Both the position numbers and the translations under genes were made by a program. A stretch of DNA of 9,574 bases from CAZJYI01 sp964550025 (lineage in GTDB: Bacteria; Verrucomicrobiota; Kiritimatiellia; UBA8416; CAYOBW01). Under the pieces are notes generated by a model that was given only the letters and a program-made list of their open reading frames with translations, made no database searches and was not told the origin of the DNA. Where the stretch lies: NCBI GenBank assembly GCA_964550025.1, contig CAZJYI010000276.1:1-9574 (forward strand), in the 5' to 3' direction. Positions 1 to 6,585 of the stretch are shown here, piece by piece (position 1 is the first letter of the stretch; each line of letters opens with the position of its first letter).

Positions 1-257
1 AACGTCTTCTGTTCCCTCGGCAGCAGGCCACGGGACCGGGGCTCGTCGGTGAAGTCAAACGGGGTGGGTTGTGCAAACGCCGCTTCGCCCTTGCCCCCTC
101 TCCGCCCGTGGCGGACCGCCCCCAGCGGAAAGCCGTACTCATGCGGCCGGCCGTCGGCTTCCAGGTATTCAGCCGTCATCCGGCCCCATGATCCGGCTTG
201 CTCGTTTAGTAGCAGGGGAACCCCCACGCCGCGGTTCCCCTGGGCCGCGCGCTTCAT
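1..257 (-). CDS. Unrecognised partial reading frame leaving the left edge (doubtful)
   Basis: From an ATG whose first base is 257, the minus strand stays open for 85 codons to the window edge. An in-frame TGA lies five codons upstream of that ATG, so this is the longest possible start; a second in-frame ATG starts at 179. The predicted peptide is basic and glycine-rich, with a stretch reading MTAEYLEADGRPHEYGFPLG, and I recognise no family. Third codon positions are mostly G or C, as in the neighbouring genes. Against it, no clear Shine-Dalgarno precedes either ATG, the opposite strand is open over the same interval, and several strong inverted repeats lie inside it. It may therefore be a by-chance frame through a structured RNA, or the start of a protein carried by that element. 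Function cannot be assigned. Confidence 0.22.
   Translation of the reverse strand, partial: MKRAAQGNRGVGVPLLLNEQAGSWGRMTAEYLEADGRPHEYGFPLGAVRHGRRGGKGEAAFAQPTPFDFTDEPRSRGLLPREQKT
213..242. repeat. 10-bp perfect inverted repeat, 10-base loop
   Basis: CAGGGGAACC at 213-222 is exactly complementary to GGTTCCCCTG at 233-242, with a 10-base loop. It ends one base before the next, longer stem begins, so the two helices could stack coaxially in RNA. Confidence 0.85.
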
Positions 258-286
258 CCCGACGGTCCGGGTTCAAGCGCGCGGCC
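243..286. repeat. 12-bp perfect inverted repeat with inner 4-bp stem
   Basis: GGCCGCGCGCTT (243-254) pairs perfectly with AAGCGCGCGGCC (275-286). Inside, after a 3/3 internal loop, CCCG (258-261) pairs with CGGG (268-271) around a 6-base loop. The long outer helix, symmetric internal loop and short capped helix look like an RNA arm rather than a simple protein-binding palindrome. Confidence 0.85.
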
Positions 287-301
287 GACCCCTCCCCCGA
301 A

Positions 302-315
302 GCCGGCATGCCGGC
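302..315. repeat. 14-bp perfect palindrome
   Basis: GCCGGCATGCCGGC reads identically on both strands. It lies between the 12-bp stem at 243-286 and the multibranch unit at 327-445. It could be an operator-like DNA site, but its position inside a series of stems suggests it is part of the same structured element. Confidence 0.8.
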
Positions 316-326
316 AGCGCAGCACC

Positions 327-445
327 CGTCACGCCGGCCCCGACGCTCCGCGCAGGCATCCCGCCGCCGCGACGATCGCGGCGTCATGCTGCCTGCTGAT
401 GCTCCGCTCAAGCGGTGGCCCCGCAGTTGCGGGGCGCTCGTGACG
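327..445. repeat. Multibranch inverted-repeat unit (three hairpins inside a closing stem)
   Basis: A closing stem CGTCACG (327-333) pairs with CGTGACG (439-445). Inside it lie three consecutive hairpins. The first is GCAGGCA (352-358)/TGCCTGC (390-396), then a symmetric 6/6 internal loop, then CGCCGCGA (365-372)/TCGCGGCG (376-383) with a 3-base loop. The second is CCGCT (404-408)/AGCGG (411-415). The third is GCCCCGC (418-424)/GCGGGGC (429-435) with a 4-base loop. All these pairings are compatible with one another in one secondary structure. Confidence 0.7.
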
Positions 446-809
446 CTTCGCTTCCCAAGCCCGGGCGTGCTTGTCGAATACGCTCGCCGATGTTGCTCTC
501 TGGGCTGCCAGAACAGGAGACTGAAGTCGCTGAGAAGTCGGGGCGAAGAACCGATGGACCGTCTTTCAGACAGGCTGCAGCACGATCTGCAAAGCGCCCT
601 GCACATGTCACCATGAGTCGCTATTTGTTGTTTTTAGGTGTGCCCCCGACAAGCCTCCACCGGACGTTCCGCAGTGGCGGAATACGGCGCGCAAGCACCT
701 CGAAGCTGGACACCGTGATCACGCACCCCTCCGCGCTGGAAGAAGTCCGCGGCAGGTTGATCGTTGTCCCGATGTCCGTCGATCGGCGCTGTCTGCCGCC
801 GAGCGGTGC
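446..809. other. Intergenic stretch without a recognisable gene
   Basis: Open frames here occur on both strands, overlap each other, lack Shine-Dalgarno sequences at their starts and give arginine- and proline-rich translations with no family resemblance. There is a T-rich run at about 624-635 and a GCCCGGGC palindrome near 459, but no hairpin directly before the T-run that would make a convincing intrinsic terminator. I see nothing else in this stretch. Confidence 0.6.
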
Positions 810-839
810 TTTACGTCCGAACGCGCACTGCGGTATCAT
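810..839 (+). promoter_or_regulatory. Candidate sigma70-type promoter for the lamin-tail/CotH gene
   Basis: A -35-like hexamer TTTACG (810-815, 4/6 to TTGACA) is separated by 18 bases from a -10-like hexamer TATCAT (834-839, 5/6 to TATAAT). Transcription would begin near 846 and leave a leader of about 30 bases before the ATG at 875. The placement fits well, but matches of this quality can arise by chance. Confidence 0.45.
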
Positions 840-864
840 ATGGGTAGTCAGAAGAACTCGACTT

Positions 865-869
865 GGGAG
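865..869 (+). promoter_or_regulatory. Shine-Dalgarno GGGAG that fixes the start at 875
   Basis: GGGAG lies 5 bases before the ATG at 875. The frame could be extended four codons upstream to a TTG at 863, but that start would overlap this site and has no comparable site of its own. The ATG also places a normal short basic n-region directly before the hydrophobic signal core. Confidence 0.7.
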
Positions 870-874
870 ACCAC

Positions 875-3800
875 ATGCGTTCGACACGTCTCATTGCCGT
901 CATACTGATTGGGCTCACCCCGGCAGTCCCGTTTTCCCGGGGCGACGTGGTCATTAGCGAGTTCATGGCCATCAACGGCGAGACGGTCACGAATGCGATC
1001 GGCGAGACCAGTGACTGGATCGAGCTCCACAACCGCTCCGCCGCCGCGATGGATCTCACGGGGTGGCACCTGACGGACGACGAAGGCGAGCTCGACAAGT
1101 GGCCCTTCCCCGCCACCAACATCGCGGCCAACGGCTACCTGCTCGTCTGGGCCGACGGCAGCGACATCAGCGTCGTGTCGAACGAGCTGCATGCGGGCTT
1201 CAAACTTGACGGTGACGGCGAGTACCTGGCCCTCGTTGCCGCCGACGGCGCAACGGTAGTGCACGAGTACGCCCCCGAGTACCCCCCGCAGCATGAAGAT
1301 GTCTCCTACGGCATGTGGGCCACGAATCAGCATCGCTACTTCAGCGTGCCGACCCCCGGGGGCGCAAATGTCGGCAGCTTTGTCGGTTTCGTGGCCGACA
1401 CCAAGTTCAGCCACGACCGCGGCTTCTACAGCAACGCCTTCGAGGTGGCCATCACCTGCGCCACAACGGGCGCCGTGATCCGCTATACCCTTGACGGGTC
1501 GGAGCCCACGGAGACGGACGGCGCGGTCTACGCCGACCCGATCCGCGTGAACGGGACCACGTTGCTGCGGGCCGCGGCCTTCAAGGCGGGATACGAGCCC
1601 AGCGACGTCGACACACAGACCTACCTGTTCATCGACGACATCCTGCGGCAGGACGGAACGGGCCTGCCGCCGTACGCCAATTGGGGCGGCTCCGGCGGCC
1701 CCGACTGGGAAGTCGACCCGGACATGACAAACACCGTCATCACGGATACACGGGGAAGAGCGTTCGACCTGGCGGATGCGCTGGTGGCCATCCCGACGGT
1801 GTCGCTCGTCACGGATTGGGACAACTGGTGGAGCAACGCGAACGGCCCCGTGCTTCCCGACGGCGTCGTGCCCTGGCAAGGCATCTACGCGGACACGGCA
1901 GGGCAGAGCGCGGTCCGCCGCCCCGTCTCCATGGAGTTCTTCACACCCGACGGTTCGGAAGAGTTCGCGCTGAACGGGAGCGTGCATATCATCGGGGGCG
2001 GCATTGGGGGCACGAGCGCAAACCGGTGGAAATGCGATAAACTGTCGATGCGGGTTGCGTTCAGGGAAGACTACGGCCCCGCCAGCCTGGACTATCCCGT
2101 TTTCGGAGAAGACGCGGCAACAGAATACGACACCCTGGTCCTGGATGCCCACATGAACTGGACCTGGGTCCACTCCGGAAGCGCGGGCCAACGGAGCGGC
2201 GTGAAGTACATCCAGGACGCCTTCGTCTCCGACTTGCAGAACGCCATGTCCGGGGAAACCTGCGCACCGCATGCGCGCTTCGTTCATCTCTATCTCAACG
2301 GCTTGTACTGGGGCATGTACGAGCTGCACGAGCGGCCCGACGAGCACTTTGCAGCCGAGTATTTCGGCGGCAACGATGATGACTACGACTCCGTCAAGCA
2401 CTACTCCAACGACACGAACGGCACCGACCACGACCACGACGGCGACCGGTACAACGACAACATCACCAACGGAGATGACGACCGGCTCCTCGCCATGCTC
2501 CAGCTCGCGCGCGCGGGACTCTTATCGCAAGCCAACTACGAGGCGCTTGCGGCCGTGCTGGACATCGACCATTTCATCGACTACATGCTGCCGAACTTCT
2601 ACGTGGGCAACAACGACTGGGCGCACAAGAACTGGTATGCGACCTGCAACCGTCAGGATTCCGCCGGGCAATGGCGCTACCATAGCTGGGACGCCGAGCA
2701 CGTGCTGGAGGCCAGTTTCGCCAATCCCAACATAGCCGGCGCCTTGAATGTCGACGTGACCGGAAAGGACCAGGCCGGCGGGCCCACGGGAATCCACCAG
2801 GACCTGGCGGCCAACCCGGAGTACCGCCTGCGCTTCGCCGACCACGTCCACCGCCATTTCTTCAACGGGGGCACACTGACCCCGGAAACGGTCACCGCCG
2901 TCTTCCGTGCCCGCGTGGACGAAGTCGAGTGGGCCGTACTGGGCGAAGCCGCGCGCTGGGCCGACAACAGCGAACCGCATGACTACTCCGAGTGGTACGA
3001 CCACATGCAGGACCTGCTGAACAACTACTTCCCGCATCGCAGCGACAGGGTGCTGACACAGCTAAAGGCCCGCGATCTCTATCCCGGGACAACCGCGCCG
3101 GAGTTCCTCGTCAATGGGGCCAGACGCCACGGGGGAACGTTCGCCGAAGGAGAGACGCTCGCGTTCGAGTCGGACGAGAGTGTCTACTACACGCTGGATG
3201 GAACGGATCCACGGGAACCGGTGACGGGGGCGGCGGCAGGCACGCTCCACGACGGCGGCCCCATCCTCCTGTCGCACGCGCTGCGGGTCAAGGCCCGTGC
3301 CCTGAAAGGCGGCGAATGGAGCGCGCTGACCGAAGCCGTGTTCACGCCGGAAGCGCCGGGCACACTGCGCGTCACGGAGCTGATGCACCATCCGCGCCCC
3401 CCTTCCGGCGCCGAAACGAACGTCACGCTTTTCGCGTCGGACTTCGAGTTCATCGAGATCTGCAACACGGGTGCGCAGACCGTCGGCCTGGCTGGGCACA
3501 CGTTCACGGACGGCATCCGCTTTGACTTCGCCGGGGCCTCGAAGGCGACACTGGCGCCCGGCGAATACGCCGTGATCGTTAGAAACGCGGCCGCCTTCTC
3601 CAACCGGTACCCGGCCGCCGTTTCCCGCGTGATCGGGCAGTATCAGCGGTTGTACTCATTCCCTCTCGGCAACCTGTCCGACGACGGCGAAGAGGTCGCG
3701 CTTGCGGACGGCGCAGGCCGGGTCCTGGTCGCGTTCGACTATGGGGACGGGCGCGACTGGCCTCGGCCCGCGTGCGGAGCGGGGCACTCTCTCGTACCGC

Positions 3801-6541
3801 TGGTGCGGACCAACCAGACCGCCGGCCTGCTGGACTACGGCGGCAATTGGCGGTCCAGCACGTTCCTCGACGGTTCGCCGGGAGAGGCGGACCCCGCCCC
3901 CATAGCGTCTGTTGTCATCAACGAGATTGGCGCACACACGGATACGGGCTTGCCGCCCCCCGACGATTCGGACGACTGGATCGAACTCTACAATCCGCTC
4001 GACAGGGACGTGGAGTTGGACGGGTGGTACCTCAGCGACAGCGCCGGAAACCTGACCAAGTTCCAATTCCCGGCCGGCACGACAATCGGGACCAGTAACT
4101 ACCTGTTCCTGAGCGAAAACAGGGACTTCCACACCAACCGCGTTGACGGGACAGGCTTCGGCCTGGACAAGGCGGGGGAAGAGCTCTTTCTCTCGTACCT
4201 GCCCGGGGACGGGACAGACCGCGTCGTGGACGCGGTCCGATTCAAGGGGCAGGAAAACGGCAAGTCGTGGGGGAGGCACCCGGATGGCGAACGGCACTGG
4301 TTCCCGCTGGCGCCGACGACCAATGCGCCCAACGCGATGCCGGCGCCGGACGTGGTAATCAGCGAAATCATGTACAACCCTGCCGGAACTGATCAGGGGC
4401 ACCTGCAGTTCGTCGAACTGCTCAACGTGTCGACGACCAATGTCCCGCTCTGGACGGTCGCCGGCCCCTGGCGCCTGAACGGCATCGGCTACACGTTTCC
4501 CGACGGCACTGTCATCACGGCGGGCACCTACATCGCACTCGTGAGTTTCGATCCCGCAACCAATGTTGCGGCGAGAGACAGCTTTCTGGCGACATATGGC
4601 CCCGTCGACAGCGGCGGCCGCCTGATGGGGCCGTTCAGCGGCGGCGTAGCCAACGACGGCGAGAGATTGGCACTGGAGCGGCCCCAGGCGCCCGACCTTC
4701 CCGGGGACGGTGCTTCATGGGTCATCGTTGATGAGGTCATATACTCCGATCGCGACCCGTGGTCGGCAAGCGCGGACGGGACGGGGCGCGCCCTCGTGCG
4801 ACGGAACGCAGACGCCGGCGGCAACGACCCGGCCAACTGGTTCGCCGACCTGTCGCCGACACCCGCGGGCGCACCGCGGGCCGTCAGCCTCGGACATCCT
4901 CCCAACGGCGCGACGCTCTACACTCCCCTCGCGGAAGCGTTTGCGGCGGTCGTCAACGAGGGGGTCATTCCCGGCGTGAGCAATGTGCGTTTTGTCGTGA
5001 ACGGGAAGACCGTGCACACCGTGCCGGAGGCTCCTTACCAGGCCCTGACGGGGCTTCCCTCCGTTGAAGGCCGGTACGACGTGGCGGCGATCCTGCTGGA
5101 CGCAGACGGCGGAACGCATACGTCCCGCACGCACGTCATCACGGTGTACGGACCTCCCCCCGACCGGAACATCCACAAACTGGAAGTGGCGCTCTCGGGG
5201 CATGACGGCACGGAAACGCTGGTGGACTTCCCGGCGCTGGTACGGCTGGGGCCCCACATAGACGGGTTCGCGTACACCCAGTTTGCTTCGCCCGAGGGCG
5301 GCGACCTGCGTTTCACGGACGCGGCCGAAGCCCGTGCGCTTCCCTACGAGATCGAAGCGTGGGACACGGGCGGCGTGTCAACGGTCTGGGTGCGCGTGCC
5401 GGCCCTGCCTCCCGGCGGAACGGTCATCTGCGCGTTCTGGGGGGATACGGCCCTGGCGCCGCCGCCGGTCTATGCGACCAACGGCGCCGTGTGGTCGGCG
5501 GGCTACGCGGGCGTCTGGCATCTCTCCGGTGCTCTCGTGAACTCGGTTGACGGCACGGCCATGGCGGACCACTCGTCGAGCCCCGTCGCGGGTGTGGTTG
5601 GCGGCGGGCGCGGACTGGATGGCCTGGCGGCCTATCTCGATCCGGCCGGCGTCGGTCCAGGCTGGTACAACGGCCACCAGGGAGGGCTGACCATCAGCGG
5701 CTGGGCCAATGGCGACAATACGCAGGGAGGCACGCTGTTCGGCGCCGATTCAGGCGGTGGCCCGCTGTCTATCCGCACGGACGGGGGCAGATTCCCCTCG
5801 TGGTACTGCCAGGCCCCCGGTGCATCCGAAGCTTCGTGGTTCCGGCAACTGACCACCTGGGACTGCCTCGCCATGACCCTCGATAGCGGACAGATGTCCC
5901 CCTACTACAACGGCAACGCAGCGGCGGCGGCGCAACTGTTCGGGCCCATGGCATTGAGCCAGGCCCCGTTGCTGGGAGCCCTGAATGCCGGTGGAGCGAC
6001 GTCTCTCTTCAAAGGCAGCGTGGACGAATTGCGACTCTCGAACGTGGCGCGAACACCCGACTGGCTGCAGGCGGAATACCGCACGGTTGCCGACCATGAG
6101 AGCTTCACCAGCTACCGGTTCCTGTCGAACTACGGACTGGACGCGGACGGGGACGGACTGCCGGACCGGTGGGAGATCGAGAAACTCGGCACCACGGAAG
6201 CCTCCGGCGGGGGAGAGGCGGAGGACTGGGATGGCGACGGTTCTTCCGACCGAAACGAGTTCATAGCCGGGACGGACGCAACCGACGAAACTGACTTCTT
6301 TGCGCTCACCGTCGTCATTTCGAACACGACCTGCACGGTGGGCTACCCGACGATTGCCGCCGGGCCGGAAGCCAACGGTCGTTCCCGTTTCTACGGTCTG
6401 CAGGTCAGTGGCACGCTACCCCCCGCCCCATGGCAAGCTGTCCCGGGACACACGAACACACCTGCCACGGACGCGTGGCAAACCTACACATCTCCCCTTC
6501 TCCACCGCACGTTCTACCGTGGCAGGGTGCACCTGAAGTAG
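875..6541 (+). CDS. Giant secreted lamin-tail/CotH multidomain protein
   Basis: This 1888-residue protein is exported and probably works at the cell surface or outside the cell. An N-terminal signal peptide covers about residues 1-23. Modules follow in order: lamin-tail domain 25-165 (VVISEF, DWIELHN); chitobiase C-terminal-like repeat 178-252 (YTLDGSEPT); CotH-family region about 306-735 (YLNGLYWGMYELHERPDEHF near 472, WDAEHVL near 606); second chitobiase-like repeat 742-824 (YYTLDGTDP); lamin-tail domains 831-979, 1011-1153 and 1158-1332; an Ig-like stretch 1339-1426; DUF2341 about 1429-1525 (GGDLRFTDA); a LamG-like region 1539-1737; and Asp-rich calcium-binding repeats 1755-1808 (DADGDGLPDRWE, DWDGDGSSDRNEF). 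CotH proteins include secreted protein kinases, but activity is not shown here. An Asp-rich insert (about residues 505-535) interrupts the CotH region. No PEP-CTERM or LPXTG signal is visible at the C-terminus. Domain identities are pattern-based; specific function and substrate are unknown. Confidence 0.93.
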   Translation: MRSTRLIAVILIGLTPAVPFSRGDVVISEFMAINGETVTNAIGETSDWIELHNRSAAAMDLTGWHLTDDEGELDKWPFPATNIAANGYLLVWADGSDISVVSNELHAGFKLDGDGEYLALVAADGATVVHEYAPEYPPQHEDVSYGMWATNQHRYFSVPTPGGANVGSFVGFVADTKFSHDRGFYSNAFEVAITCATTGAVIRYTLDGSEPTETDGAVYADPIRVNGTTLLRAAAFKAGYEPSDVDTQTYLFIDDILRQDGTGLPPYANWGGSGGPDWEVDPDMTNTVITDTRGRAFDLADALVAIPTVSLVTDWDNWWSNANGPVLPDGVVPWQGIYADTAGQSAVRRPVSMEFFTPDGSEEFALNGSVHIIGGGIGGTSANRWKCDKLSMRVAFREDYGPASLDYPVFGEDAATEYDTLVLDAHMNWTWVHSGSAGQRSGVKYIQDAFVSDLQNAMSGETCAPHARFVHLYLNGLYWGMYELHERPDEHFAAEYFGGNDDDYDSVKHYSNDTNGTDHDHDGDRYNDNITNGDDDRLLAMLQLARAGLLSQANYEALAAVLDIDHFIDYMLPNFYVGNNDWAHKNWYATCNRQDSAGQWRYHSWDAEHVLEASFANPNIAGALNVDVTGKDQAGGPTGIHQDLAANPEYRLRFADHVHRHFFNGGTLTPETVTAVFRARVDEVEWAVLGEAARWADNSEPHDYSEWYDHMQDLLNNYFPHRSDRVLTQLKARDLYPGTTAPEFLVNGARRHGGTFAEGETLAFESDESVYYTLDGTDPREPVTGAAAGTLHDGGPILLSHALRVKARALKGGEWSALTEAVFTPEAPGTLRVTELMHHPRPPSGAETNVTLFASDFEFIEICNTGAQTVGLAGHTFTDGIRFDFAGASKATLAPGEYAVIVRNAAAFSNRYPAAVSRVIGQYQRLYSFPLGNLSDDGEEVALADGAGRVLVAFDYGDGRDWPRPACGAGHSLVPLVRTNQTAGLLDYGGNWRSSTFLDGSPGEADPAPIASVVINEIGAHTDTGLPPPDDSDDWIELYNPLDRDVELDGWYLSDSAGNLTKFQFPAGTTIGTSNYLFLSENRDFHTNRVDGTGFGLDKAGEELFLSYLPGDGTDRVVDAVRFKGQENGKSWGRHPDGERHWFPLAPTTNAPNAMPAPDVVISEIMYNPAGTDQGHLQFVELLNVSTTNVPLWTVAGPWRLNGIGYTFPDGTVITAGTYIALVSFDPATNVAARDSFLATYGPVDSGGRLMGPFSGGVANDGERLALERPQAPDLPGDGASWVIVDEVIYSDRDPWSASADGTGRALVRRNADAGGNDPANWFADLSPTPAGAPRAVSLGHPPNGATLYTPLAEAFAAVVNEGVIPGVSNVRFVVNGKTVHTVPEAPYQALTGLPSVEGRYDVAAILLDADGGTHTSRTHVITVYGPPPDRNIHKLEVALSGHDGTETLVDFPALVRLGPHIDGFAYTQFASPEGGDLRFTDAAEARALPYEIEAWDTGGVSTVWVRVPALPPGGTVICAFWGDTALAPPPVYATNGAVWSAGYAGVWHLSGALVNSVDGTAMADHSSSPVAGVVGGGRGLDGLAAYLDPAGVGPGWYNGHQGGLTISGWANGDNTQGGTLFGADSGGGPLSIRTDGGRFPSWYCQAPGASEASWFRQLTTWDCLAMTLDSGQMSPYYNGNAAAAAQLFGPMALSQAPLLGALNAGGATSLFKGSVDELRLSNVARTPDWLQAEYRTVADHESFTSYRFLSNYGLDADGDGLPDRWEIEKLGTTEASGGGEAEDWDGDGSSDRNEFIAGTDATDETDFFALTVVISNTTCTVGYPTIAAGPEANGRSRFYGLQVSGTLPPAPWQAVPGHTNTPATDAWQTYTSPLLHRTFYRGRVHLK
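6439..6480. repeat. Palindrome and hairpin at the 3' end of the CotH gene
   Basis: TGTCCCGGGACA (6439-6450) is a 12-bp perfect palindrome. It is followed by TGCCACG (6463-6469)/CGTGGCA (6474-6480) with a 4-base loop. Both lie inside the last codons of the lamin-tail gene and upstream of the convergence point. No T-run follows on either strand, so neither qualifies as an intrinsic terminator. They may simply reflect GC-rich coding sequence. Confidence 0.5.
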
Positions 6542-6585
6542 AGGCCCCTGCCCAACGAATGCTGCGCCGTGTCGAAACGCGCCGC

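Larger units (their letters stand above)
101..445. other. Cluster of inverted repeats: candidate large structured RNA
   Basis: This stretch is packed with perfect or near-perfect dyads. They are a 6-bp hairpin with a 3-base loop (101-106/110-115), an 8-bp stem with one bulge (127-135/155-162), a 9-bp stem with a 2-base bulge (171-179/188-198), a 10-bp stem (213-222/233-242), a 12-bp stem (243-254/275-286) with an inner CCCG/CGGG stem, a 14-bp palindrome (302-315), and a multibranch unit (327-445). The dyads follow one another with little unpaired sequence between them, as in ribozymes or large non-coding RNAs. The transcribed strand is undetermined. Candidate classes are a group II intron arm, a HEARO/omega-type RNA beside a nuclease gene to the left, or something new. 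I could not match a conserved signature such as a group II domain V. Confidence 0.5.

Noticed and set aside
171..198. Stem with a 2-base bulge considered as group II intron domain V
   Set aside because: There is no GNRA tetraloop, the lower stem is too short and the overall length is wrong, so the group II assignment remains unsupported.
169..606. 145-codon minus-strand frame
   Set aside because: Arginine- and serine-rich low-complexity translation that crosses the hairpin cluster; no ribosome binding site or family resemblance.
415..957. 180-codon plus-strand frame upstream of and overlapping the CotH gene
   Set aside because: It overlaps the well-supported start, promoter and ribosome binding site of the CotH gene, has no ribosome binding site of its own and gives a featureless arginine-rich translation.
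848..2437. 529-codon minus-strand frame opposite the CotH gene
   Set aside because: A shadow of the GC-rich codon pattern of the real gene; its valine- and glycine-rich translation has no domain, while the plus strand encodes clear lamin-tail and CotH motifs.
6542..6585. Gap between the convergent genes, examined for a shared terminator
   Set aside because: Only a 5-bp ACGCG/CGCGT dyad is visible and no T-run on either strand.
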